Shown here piece by piece: positions 29,389 to 38,277 of a DNA stretch of 64,000 nucleotides (its first letter is position 1; every line of letters starts with the position of its first letter). Below the pieces are notes generated by a model. It saw only the letters and a list, made by a program, of their open reading frames with translations, searched no databases and was not told the origin of the DNA. The DNA lies in the NCBI RefSeq assembly GCF_000600085.1, contig NZ_CP006821.1, positions 1,240,001 through 1,304,000 on the forward strand, read 5' to 3'. The DNA comes from Helicobacter pylori oki112. GTDB taxonomy: Bacteria; Campylobacterota; Campylobacteria; Campylobacterales; Helicobacteraceae. The position numbers were made by a program, and so were the translations under genes.

Positions 29389-30645
29389 TTAATGAGCGTT
29401 TAGTCCTATGAATAACCCGGCGATAGTCGCGCTCATGAAATTAGAAAGCGTGCCTACAAGCACCGCTTTTAAAGCAAGCCTTATAATGAGATCCTTCTTT
29501 TTAGGCACTAAACTGCCAAGCCCTCCAATGAGCATAGCGACTGAGCTTAAGTTAGCAAACCCGCACAACGCAAAAGTGATGATCGCTTTAGTTTTCTCGC
29601 TCAAGATTAAAGGAGGGTTATCGCCCAAATAAGGCAAAAATTGCATATAGCCCACAAATTCATTGAGCGCAATTTTAATGCCTATGATTTCTCCGGCAAT
29701 CCCAGCCTGACTCCAAGGAATGCCTAGCATAAAGGCTAAGGGTTTTAAGAGCGTGCCTAAAATCAACCCTAAAGACAAATGCTCCATGCCTAAAAACCCC
29801 CCTACAACCCCTAAAAGCCCGTTAATGAGCGCGAGCATTCCCACAAAGGCTAAAAGCATCGCTCCCACATGCAAGGCTAAATTTAGCCCTGTGCTTGCCC
29901 CATTAGCGATAGCTTCTATGGCATTGACATGCTTTTCTGCAGAAACATCTGCATGGCTAGAAATGGTTTCGTTTTGCGGGTAAATGATTTTAGCGAACAA
30001 CAACCCCCCAGGAGCGGACATAAACGATGCGGCTATTAAATAAGGCAAAGGAATGCCCATGCTCGCATACCCGGCTAACACAGGCCCCGCAACGCTAGCC
30101 ATGCCCACGCACATGACCGCAAAAATCTCTGAATCGCTCATGCTTTTCAAATAAGGTTTAATGACTAAGGGCGCTTCTGTGTGCGCTACAAAAATATTAG
30201 CCGCTGCGCTCATGCTTTCTGCTTTAGAAGTGCCTAAGCATTTTTGCAACGCCCCACCGATGAGATTGATGACTAAAGGCATGATTTTTAAATAATATAG
30301 AAGTGAAATCAAGCTAGCAAAAAAGATAATGATCGCTAAAACATTGATCGCAAAAATAAAGCCTCCTATCCCTTGATCGCCCTTAGCGTTTGGAGCGAGA
30401 TTGCCAAATAAAAAACGCACCCCTTCATAGCCGTAAGAAATCACGCTTTGTATGCCACTAGCTAAGCCTTGCAGCATTTCCCTACCCAAAGGCACATATA
30501 AAGCCAACGCCCCTAAAGCCACCTGGATCACAAACGCGCTAATAATCGTGCGATAATTAATAGCCCTTTTATTGCCAGAAAACACCCAAGCAATAAGAAA
30601 AAGCACCGCCATCCCTACAACACTAAAAAGAGAGCTAAAAATCAT
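29389..30645 (-). CDS. nupC: Nucleoside transporter NupC
   Basis: A 418-residue concentrative nucleoside transporter of the inner membrane. Signatures are GFIFAINVLAIIIFFASLI near residue 93, NIFVAHTEAPLVIKPYL near 148, and GALGF-like small-residue helices later. I place the start at ATG 30645 with AGGGA upstream. A TTG at 30681 would add 12 residues. It is the first gene of nupC-deoB-deoD, whose products import nucleosides and split them for base and sugar use. Confidence 0.92.
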   Translation of the reverse strand: MIFSSLFSVVGMAVLFLIAWVFSGNKRAINYRTIISAFVIQVALGALALYVPLGREMLQGLASGIQSVISYGYEGVRFLFGNLAPNAKGDQGIGGFIFAINVLAIIIFFASLISLLYYLKIMPLVINLIGGALQKCLGTSKAESMSAAANIFVAHTEAPLVIKPYLKSMSDSEIFAVMCVGMASVAGPVLAGYASMGIPLPYLIAASFMSAPGGLLFAKIIYPQNETISSHADVSAEKHVNAIEAIANGASTGLNLALHVGAMLLAFVGMLALINGLLGVVGGFLGMEHLSLGLILGTLLKPLAFMLGIPWSQAGIAGEIIGIKIALNEFVGYMQFLPYLGDNPPLILSEKTKAIITFALCGFANLSSVAMLIGGLGSLVPKKKDLIIRLALKAVLVGTLSNFMSATIAGLFIGLNAH

Positions 30646-30752
30646 CGTCAAATCCCTAATGTAAGAAATTAAAAGATGCAAGGCTATTGTAGTTTAGTTT
30701 TGCTAAAAAAAAGATTAAACGGATATTAAATGAAGATTAAATCAAATCATGG

Positions 30753-30827
30753 TGTCAAGAGGGGGACTTGAACCCCCGACCTCCGGCTTATGAGACCAGC
30801 GCTCTAAACCAGCTGAGCTACCTTGAC
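30753..30827 (-). tRNA. tRNA with CAT anticodon (Met, or Ile2)
   Basis: A 75-nt cloverleaf starting GTCAAGGTAGCTCAG with a 7-bp acceptor stem, T-loop GGTTCAAGTCC, discriminator A and an encoded CCA (30750-30752). The anticodon loop CTCATAA gives CAT. Elongator tRNA-Met is the likely call; a tRNA-Ile with modified CAT is not excluded. Confidence 0.9.
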
Positions 30828-30954
30828 AAAAAATAAAAGAATAGGATTATACAAAAAATTTTCTTAAAAATCCATTAAAATTAAACTTTTATTATCAGTC
30901 CTATTTCCCTAAATTAATGATAAAAATTAGATATTTTCTTGTAAAATAACCCGC

Positions 30955-32286
30955 ATGTTTAAGAAAATTTTTCCATTAGCGTTAGTGTCGTCGTTGCGGT
31001 TTTTGGGGCTTTTTATTGTTTTGCCGGTCATTAGTTTGTATGCGGATAGTTTCCATTCAAGCAGTCCCTTACTCGTGGGGTTGGCTGTGGGCGGAGCGTA
31101 TCTTACGCAAATTGTTTTTCAAACCCCCATGGGCATTCTTAGCGATAAGATAGGCCGTAAAGTGGTGGTTATGGTGTGCTTGTTGTTGTTTTTAGCCGGC
31201 TCGTTAGTGTGCTTTATGGCGAATGATATTATTACGCTCGTTATAGGGCGTTTCATTCAAGGCATGGGGGCTTTAGGGGGGGTTATTAGTGCGATGGTGG
31301 CTGATGAAGTGAAAGAAGAAGAGCGCACCAAAGCCATGGCGATCATGGGGGCGTTTATTTTCATTAGCTTCACTATAAGCATGGCGATTGGCCCTGGGGT
31401 TGTGGCGTTTTTTGGGGGGGCAAAATGGCTCTTTTTACTCACTACGATCTTAACTTTATTGAGTTTATTGATGCTTTTAAAAGTCAAAGACGCCCCTAAA
31501 ATTTCTTACCAGATCAAAAACATAAAAGCTTATCAACCCAACTCTAAAGCCTTGTATCTTTTGTATCTAAGCTCTTTTTTTGAAAAAGCGTTCATGACGC
31601 TTATTTTTGTGCTGATCCCCTTAGCCTTAGTGAATGAATTTTATAAAGATGAAAGCTTTTTGATCTTGGTGTATGTGCCTGGAGCCTTATTAGGGGTTTT
31701 AAGCATGGGAGTAGCGAGCGTTATGGCTGAAAAATACAATAAGCCTAAAGGGGTGATGCTTTCTGGCGTATTGTTGTTTATTGTGAGTTATTTGTGCTTG
31801 TTTTTAGCCGACTCTAGCTTTTTAGGGAAATATTTATGGCTTTTTATTGTTGGGGTGGCGTTTTTCTTTATTGGTTTTGCCACCTTAGAGCCTATCATGC
31901 AATCTTTAGCGTCTAAATTCGCCAAAGTGCATGAAAAAGGCAAGGTTTTAGGGCAATTCACTACTTTTGGCTATTTAGGGAGCTTTGTTGGGGGCGTGAG
32001 CGGAGGGTTAAGCTATCATCATTTAGGCGTTTCTAACACAAGCTTAATCGTTGTAGCTTTAGGGCTTATTTGGGGGCTATCGCTCTTTTTACTCCATAAC
32101 CCTTCCAAGCAAAAAAATGTCTATTTCCCCTTAGACGCTTACAATGAGGAACAATTTGAAACTTTAGGAGACAAAATCATTGAATGGTATGTCAATATTA
32201 GCGAAGAAATCATTATTGTGAAATATAATTCCGATCACATTAGCGAAGAAGAAATCATTCACTTAGCGCAAAGCTTTAGAAAATAA
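30955..32286 (+). CDS. MFS multidrug-type efflux transporter
   Basis: A 443-residue major facilitator with about 12 helices. Motif A is MGILSDKIGRKVVVM near residue 61. The helix 5 motif C resembles drug/H+ antiporters (SMAIGPGVVAFFGGA). A soluble C-terminal tail of about 55 residues (from LDAYNEEQFETLGDK) looks like a small beta-alpha domain and is not part of the MFS core. The substrate cannot be told from sequence (HP1181). The stop is 18 bp before ttcA, suggesting a two-gene transcript. Confidence 0.83.
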   Translation: MFKKIFPLALVSSLRFLGLFIVLPVISLYADSFHSSSPLLVGLAVGGAYLTQIVFQTPMGILSDKIGRKVVVMVCLLLFLAGSLVCFMANDIITLVIGRFIQGMGALGGVISAMVADEVKEEERTKAMAIMGAFIFISFTISMAIGPGVVAFFGGAKWLFLLTTILTLLSLLMLLKVKDAPKISYQIKNIKAYQPNSKALYLLYLSSFFEKAFMTLIFVLIPLALVNEFYKDESFLILVYVPGALLGVLSMGVASVMAEKYNKPKGVMLSGVLLFIVSYLCLFLADSSFLGKYLWLFIVGVAFFFIGFATLEPIMQSLASKFAKVHEKGKVLGQFTTFGYLGSFVGGVSGGLSYHHLGVSNTSLIVVALGLIWGLSLFLLHNPSKQKNVYFPLDAYNEEQFETLGDKIIEWYVNISEEIIIVKYNSDHISEEEIIHLAQSFRK

Positions 32287-32304
32287 AACCATCAAGGATC
32301 AAAA

Positions 32305-33066
32305 ATGGCCTATGAAATTTCTAAAAAAGTCTTACACATTGTAGGCAAGACCAACGCCACTTACAAACTCATAGAAGAAGGCGATAAAGTCTTATTAGGA
32401 TTGAGTGGAGGCAAGGATTCTATCATGCTCGCTTGCATCTTAGCCAGGATGCAAAAACATGCCCCTTTCAAATTTGATTTTAAAGCGGTTACCGTGCATT
32501 ATGGTTTGGGCGAAGATTTGAAATGGTTGAGCGATTTGTGCCAAGAGCAAGGCATTGAGCATGAGATCATTTACACCCAAATCGCTGCCACGATCAACGA
32601 AAAACGCCGTGAAAAAAGCTCATTTTGTTCGTTTTGTTCTCGTTTGAGGAGAGGGACTTTGTATTCTAAGGCTTTAGAAGAAGGCTATAATAAAGTCGCT
32701 ATCGCGCACCATTTAGATGATGCGGTGGAGAGCTTTTTTATGAATTTCACTTATAACGGGAGTTTGAGGAGCATGCCCCCCATTTATAGGGCTGAAAACG
32801 GCTTATTGGTGATCCGTCCTTTGATTAAGGTTCGAGAAGTCAGCAGCATTCATTTTGTCACTTCTCAAAATATCCCAGTCGCCCCTGATTGCAATTGCCC
32901 AGCCAAACAGCCCACCTCTGATAAGCCTCCTATCGCGCGATTAGCCACCAAAAATTTCTTAAAAGAAATGCAAAACTTGCACCCTCGTTTCTTTGACAGC
33001 TTAGAAAACGCATTCAACAATGTTCAAGCGAACAGCTTTAGCGACGCTAAGTATTTAGACGCTTAA
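32305..33066 (+). CDS. ttcA: tRNA 2-thiocytidine synthetase TtcA-like
   Basis: A 253-residue PP-loop ATPase of the TtcA/TtuA superfamily, which thiolates tRNA (C32 for TtcA). The PP-loop is GLSGGKDSIML near residue 32. The iron-sulfur or catalytic Cys pair is in FCSFCSRLRRGTLY near 110, and the C-terminal PDCNCPAKQ supplies further Cys. The middle motif AIAHHLDDAVESFFMNF is typical of TtcA. It probably shares a transcript with the upstream MFS gene and is followed by a terminator. Confidence 0.88.
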   Translation: MAYEISKKVLHIVGKTNATYKLIEEGDKVLLGLSGGKDSIMLACILARMQKHAPFKFDFKAVTVHYGLGEDLKWLSDLCQEQGIEHEIIYTQIAATINEKRREKSSFCSFCSRLRRGTLYSKALEEGYNKVAIAHHLDDAVESFFMNFTYNGSLRSMPPIYRAENGLLVIRPLIKVREVSSIHFVTSQNIPVAPDCNCPAKQPTSDKPPIARLATKNFLKEMQNLHPRFFDSLENAFNNVQANSFSDAKYLDA

Positions 33067-33086
33067 GCTTTCATTTAAGCTTTTTT
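33061..33086 (+). terminator. ttcA terminator
   Basis: GCTTAA (33061-33066) pairs with TTAAGC (33075-33080) around an 8-nt loop, followed by six T. It overlaps the 3' end of the convergent antiporter gene. Confidence 0.6.
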
Positions 33087-34226
33087 GTTGAGTATTTTGA
33101 TCGCAATCGTGAATGATACCCCTTCAAAAATAGCCGCCATGAGCAATGCGTAGTAGGTGTTTTGTGAGATCGCTTGCGCTTTTAAGCCTACTGCTGCGGT
33201 GGTTACTAAAAAAGTTAAAGGCATAGAAGCCCCTAAAGCGAATGAAAATAAATGCTTAGCTTCTTTAAAGTATTTGCGCCACAATAAGGTTGAAGTGATT
33301 AAGTGCAAACTCAACATCGCTATGACAATCAATATCCCTTGGAGAATCAAATGCGGGTTTAAAAATACTAATTTTAAGTCTAAAGTAGAGCCTACATGGA
33401 TGAAAAACAAAGGCACAAAAAACCCAAAACCCACATCATTGAGCTTGTGGATCAATTCTGATTTGTGAGGGAAAAAAGTAGAAACGACTAACCCCGCTAG
33501 AAACGCCCCTAAAACCATTTCTATTTTGAGCCACACCACGATCGCAACCAAGGAAAAAAAGAGCATGAGCGAAAAACGCACATCTTGGTTAAACTGACTG
33601 CTTTTAGGCATCACAAAAAGCTTTAAATGCGGGAACCACCAAAACAAAGTTTTAAAGATTTGAAACGCCACGATAATTAAGATTAAAAAAACAATGAGAA
33701 TGCCTAAATCTTTAATCAAATCCATGCCCAAACCATGCGAATACACCCCATCCACGACCACCAAACCAAAAATGCTTAACAATTCCCCAATAACGCCCAC
33801 TTTTAAAACCAAATCAAGCCACAAAATCTCTTTACGATAATCTTTGACTAAAGTCATGATCATGCCCAAACTGATAATAGGGAAAATCACCATAAAAATA
33901 GGCTCTAAATTAAGGCTAAAAGTAAGGATGAATGAAAGCGTGTATAAAATCAACAGATAAGCAAAAATGCGTTTTAAAAGAGAAACCCCTAATTTTTTAA
34001 ACAAATAAATCTCCACTTCCAAACCGCATAAAAACATTAAAAACAAAAAGCCAATTTCGGACATGATTTCAAAGCCTTTAGTTGGCTCAATAAAACCCAC
34101 ATACGCCCCAACAGACCCAAATAAAATCTCCACGACCGTGATGGGCAAACGAGAGATTCTAGACATATAGGGGGCCATCACAATTAAAAGCATGATGAGC
34201 GCGAAAGTGAAAAATTCTGCATGCAT
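33075..34226 (-). CDS. CPA2-family Na+(K+)/H+ antiporter
   Basis: A 383-residue inner-membrane cation/proton antiporter of the CPA2 (KefB/NapA-like) family, with about 12 hydrophobic segments. Conserved features are ILFGSVGAYVGFIEPTKGF near residue 34, GFLFLMFLCGLEVEIYLFKK near 59, and FAFVPLFFIHVGSTLDLK-type sequence near 272. It has no C-terminal TrkA-N nucleotide-binding domain, so it is a short form. The substrate ion is not certain; it is HP1183. It lies between ttcA (convergent) and the MATE gene, 25 bp downstream of the latter. Confidence 0.83.
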   Translation of the reverse strand: MHAEFFTFALIMLLIVMAPYMSRISRLPITVVEILFGSVGAYVGFIEPTKGFEIMSEIGFLFLMFLCGLEVEIYLFKKLGVSLLKRIFAYLLILYTLSFILTFSLNLEPIFMVIFPIISLGMIMTLVKDYRKEILWLDLVLKVGVIGELLSIFGLVVVDGVYSHGLGMDLIKDLGILIVFLILIIVAFQIFKTLFWWFPHLKLFVMPKSSQFNQDVRFSLMLFFSLVAIVVWLKIEMVLGAFLAGLVVSTFFPHKSELIHKLNDVGFGFFVPLFFIHVGSTLDLKLVFLNPHLILQGILIVIAMLSLHLITSTLLWRKYFKEAKHLFSFALGASMPLTFLVTTAAVGLKAQAISQNTYYALLMAAIFEGVSFTIAIKILNKKA

Positions 34227-34251
34227 GTCTTAATTTTACCTTATTTATTGG

Positions 34252-35631
34252 TTAAGTTTTCAAAGCGATAGGGTTTTTCTCTTTATAAGGGGTAAAAACC
34301 CCTTTTTTGATTTCATAATAAGTTACCCCTAACGCTACTAAAAACGCTAAAAATTGCGCGATAGGGTAAGTTACCCAAACGCCATTAATCCCATAGAAAT
34401 GGCTTAAAATCGGCAATAAAATAACCATAAACCCCAGCGTGTGCGAAAGGGTGATGATAAACGAACTTTTGGTGCGTTGGATGGATTGGAAAAACACCGC
34501 ACACAACAAAGTCATGCCTAAAAAAACATAGCCAACATAATAAATATTCATCGCTCTTTTAGTCTCTTGTATAAAAAGGGGGTCTTGTTCGCTTAGCTGC
34601 AAATAAAGCTTGATTAAAAATTCATCTAAGAAATAATAAACGCCATAGAAAACAATCCCTATACAAAACGCTGCTTTCAAACCAAAGACAAACGCCTCTT
34701 TCACGCGCTCTAAATTTCTAGCCCCATAGCTAAAGCTCGCGATCGGTTGGATGCCTTGAGAAATCGCAAACAAAGTCGTAAAAAAGATAATCGCATTATA
34801 CATAACGATCCCATACATGCTCACAAACCTTTCCCCAGCCGTGTGCATGATAGCGGTATTAAACAACAAAATCATAACAGAAGCGCTAAATTCTGCCGTG
34901 CTTTGAGGCACGCCGCTTTTAGCTGAAGAAATGACTGAAGACAAGGAAAATCGTTTGATGAAATACAATTGCCCTTTTTTAAACCAAAAATGCTGCATCA
35001 AGACTAAAACCCCTATCGCATGCCCTATCACGGTGGCTATCGCGCTGCCTTGAACCCCCACTTTTAAAACAAAAATAAACAAGTAGTTGAAAAAGATATT
35101 CGCTAACGAGCCAACCAGCATCGCTACCATCGCTAAAATGGGGCGTTTGTCATTCACCACAAAAACATCCGCCAAAGGGTGCAAAACCATAAAAACCGCG
35201 CCCATTAAAATGATTTCAATGTAGCGTTTGGACATGCTCAACAAAGCGTCATTGCTCCCAAAAAAACGCGCGATAGTTTCACTAAAAGGCAATAACGCCA
35301 TGCTCAAAATAAAGGCGCTTAGAGCGACAAAATAAAACACGCTGCTAAACACAAGCCTAGCCCTATGGGTTTTATTTTGACCCAAAAAATACCCCACAAT
35401 ACTCGCTGCCCCAAAACCAAAAAGCAATTCATACGCAATGAGCCCTGGAAAAATAGGCCATGCGATATTGACCGCAGCGATCGCTTCTTTACCCAGTTTC
35501 TTGCCCACAAACATGCCATCTATCATAGAATAAGTGGAAAGTGAAATCATAGAAAAAGCTAAAGGGATAAAATAATAAAAAAAGAGCTTTCTTATCGAAT
35601 CTTTATGCAAATCAATCTTTTTTTTGAGCAT
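34252..35631 (-). CDS. MATE-family efflux transporter
   Basis: A 459-residue multidrug and toxin extrusion transporter with about 12 helices in two halves. The N-half begins FFYYFIPLAFSMISLSTYSMIDGMFVGKKLG, the typical MATE TM1 region with GLVDG-like MIDGMFVG. The C-half repeat is around VPQSTAEFSASVMILLFNT. Such carriers exchange drugs or cationic metabolites for H+ or Na+; the substrate is unknown (HP1184). Its stop is 25 bp before the antiporter gene, so the two may be co-transcribed. Confidence 0.85.
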   Translation of the reverse strand: MLKKKIDLHKDSIRKLFFYYFIPLAFSMISLSTYSMIDGMFVGKKLGKEAIAAVNIAWPIFPGLIAYELLFGFGAASIVGYFLGQNKTHRARLVFSSVFYFVALSAFILSMALLPFSETIARFFGSNDALLSMSKRYIEIILMGAVFMVLHPLADVFVVNDKRPILAMVAMLVGSLANIFFNYLFIFVLKVGVQGSAIATVIGHAIGVLVLMQHFWFKKGQLYFIKRFSLSSVISSAKSGVPQSTAEFSASVMILLFNTAIMHTAGERFVSMYGIVMYNAIIFFTTLFAISQGIQPIASFSYGARNLERVKEAFVFGLKAAFCIGIVFYGVYYFLDEFLIKLYLQLSEQDPLFIQETKRAMNIYYVGYVFLGMTLLCAVFFQSIQRTKSSFIITLSHTLGFMVILLPILSHFYGINGVWVTYPIAQFLAFLVALGVTYYEIKKGVFTPYKEKNPIALKT

Positions 35632-35795
35632 TTAAAACACACCGCTTAAAATTTATGACAAATTTTTCTATTTTAACATAAAAAGAGAGACAATCTATCC
35701 GTTAGCGCGGTTATTAAGCCGTATCATTAAATTTTAAAAAATGGTTTTTAGTGCGAAAGGGATTTCCTTTATTGGGTTAATCCTTTTAACGCTCT

Positions 35796-36971
35796 TTATG
35801 TTTTTTTAAACTTTATCGTAATGAATCTAAGCCAAAATAGCGCCAACAAACCTAAAGCCCCACCCACAAAGCCAATATACCCTAGCCCTAATTGGTGGAT
35901 CACAATACTGCCAAACAGCGCTCCTGATCCAATCCCCACATTATAGCTCCCCGAAAAAATCGCGCTCGCGACATCCGTGGCATCCGGTGCGAGCTGTAAC
36001 ACCCTCATTTGCAACGCAATGGTGAGTGAAGTGATCCCAATCCCCCATAAGAAAATTTGTAAGAAAACCACCCACTCCAAGTTTTTAAACACAAAAAGCA
36101 AGAGTTGCGGGCAAATGACTAAAATCATTGCAAAAGCGATAAATTTTCTTGAATTTTTTGCATACAAACGACCGAATAAAAAACTCCCCGCCACGCCTGC
36201 TAACCCAAACACAAACAACATTAGCGTCGTAATGTCAGGGGAAAATTGGCTGATTTGAATGATAAAAGGCTCAATATAGCTATAAGTGGTGAAATGTCCA
36301 GAAATAACCATGATCACAAGCAAATAAATCCCCATTAAAAGCGGGCGTTTCATTAATATAGGGACACTTGCGAGCGTGCCTGCGTTTTTACTGGGTAGAT
36401 GTGGGAGCAATTTCCACATAAGCAGCATTATAAGAGCCGCAACGCCCCCGATCACGCCAAAAGTAGAGCGCCAATCTAGAATTTGCCCAATGATCCTCCC
36501 AAGCGGCAACCCTAAAATCATCGCTAACGAACTCCCTAACGCTAACAACCCTAAGGCCTGTTGTTTTTTATTTCTTGGTGCGACACGAATAACTAAAGAA
36601 GCCGTGATGGACCAAAAAATAGAGTGGGCAAAAGCGATACCCATACGGGAAATGAGTAGCACCCAAAAATTCCACGCCAACGCTGAAAGGATATGGCTGA
36701 GAATAAAAAGGGCGAAAAGAAAAAGCAATAAGCGTTTCCTTTCAATTTTAGCACTAAGCAGCATCAAAGGCAATGAGCCAAGAGACACCACCCATGCATA
36801 AGCAGTGATCATAAGCCCCACTGTTGCGCTCTCCATTTCAAAGCTTTTCGCAATATCTGATAAGAGCGCGACAGGGACAAACTCCGTGGTGTTAAAAATA
36901 AACGCCGAAAGCGAAAACACAAAAACCCGCATTAAGGCGAATCTTTGATACGATTGTTTGGTTATCATCAT
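35796..36971 (-). CDS. MFS exporter (SotB/arabinose-efflux type)
   Basis: A 391-residue major facilitator resembling the DHA1/sugar-efflux (SotB, YdhP, NepI) group: AFIFNTTEFVPVALLSDIAKSF is the characteristic first helix of that group, and motif A-like LPLMLLSAKIERKRLLLF follows. It has 12 hydrophobic segments. The substrate is unknown (HP1185). Two adjacent ATG codons occur at the start. It is divergent from the carbonic anhydrase gene across a 273-bp spacer. Confidence 0.84.
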   Translation of the reverse strand: MMITKQSYQRFALMRVFVFSLSAFIFNTTEFVPVALLSDIAKSFEMESATVGLMITAYAWVVSLGSLPLMLLSAKIERKRLLLFLFALFILSHILSALAWNFWVLLISRMGIAFAHSIFWSITASLVIRVAPRNKKQQALGLLALGSSLAMILGLPLGRIIGQILDWRSTFGVIGGVAALIMLLMWKLLPHLPSKNAGTLASVPILMKRPLLMGIYLLVIMVISGHFTTYSYIEPFIIQISQFSPDITTLMLFVFGLAGVAGSFLFGRLYAKNSRKFIAFAMILVICPQLLLFVFKNLEWVVFLQIFLWGIGITSLTIALQMRVLQLAPDATDVASAIFSGSYNVGIGSGALFGSIVIHQLGLGYIGFVGGALGLLALFWLRFITIKFKKT

Positions 36972-37211
36972 TTAAATCTTAAGGGGTTAAATTTTATTCC
37001 ATTTGAAAACTTGGAGTATAAGACAAAAATTTTAATCGCTTGTAAATTGGGGGGTGGTTGAAACAAATATTTCCGCTCCATAGGCGCATTAAAATTTAAT
37101 AGAGTTGTTACCATATAAAACAGAATTTAAAACCATTTCCAACTTTTAACCAATATATTTTTTGTAACTGCGGTCATTATTGATTAGGCGCTAGAATTAA
37201 TTGCTTTTTAA

Positions 37212-37988
<777 letters not shown>

Positions 37989-37999
37989 AGACCTATTAA

Positions 38000-38182
38000 A
38001 ATGAAAACTCCCTCTTTTATAAAGGGGGAGATCAAAACCATTTTTATAAAACACCGCTAAAAATTGCAACCACACAAGCTAAAGTGAATTGGTATTGTCA
38101 AAAGAGAGACTATCATTCTCTTAATGAATTGAAAGCGTTTGCTAAAGATTTGATAAAATCTTATATGGAATACAAGGCTTAA
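38000..38182 (+). pseudogene. 5'-truncated ORF remnant
   Basis: One frame stays open from just after the carbonic anhydrase stop to TAA at 38180-38182 and reads protein-like in its second half (VNWYCQKRDYHSLNELKAFAK, then DLIKSYMEYKA). There is no ATG, so it may be the tail of a lost gene. It shares the restriction-site-poor character of the orphan gene that follows. Its identity is unknown and it may not be real coding sequence. Confidence 0.4.
38008..38030 (+). terminator. Hairpin after carbonic anhydrase gene
   Basis: CTCCCTCTTT (38008-38017) pairs with AAAGGGGGAG (38021-38030), with one G-T pair, around a 3-nt loop. The T run comes only about 10 nt later, so termination may be partial. 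Confidence 0.55.
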
Positions 38183-38233
38183 AATGGGCTACAATCAATT
38201 TTTATCTAAAGTTAGATATAACTATCATTCTCT
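38109..38233 (+). repeat. 13-bp direct repeat upstream of orphan gene
   Basis: ACTATCATTCTCT occurs at 38109-38121 and again at 38221-38233, 112 bp apart: once in the ORF remnant, once in the leader of the orphan gene. Confidence 0.75.
38190..38218 (+). promoter_or_regulatory. Candidate promoter with operator-like palindrome
   Basis: TACAAT at 38190-38195 is a candidate -10 box. Directly after it lies the perfect inverted repeat TATCTAA-AG-TTAGATA (38203-38218), exactly where transcription would start. It could be a repressor site or a 5' stabilising hairpin. The orphan gene's ribosome site (AAAGGA, 38266-38271) follows. Confidence 0.45.
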
Positions 38234-38277
38234 AACAAAAGAGCGGTTAAAATCAATTTAAAGCGAAAGGACACAAA

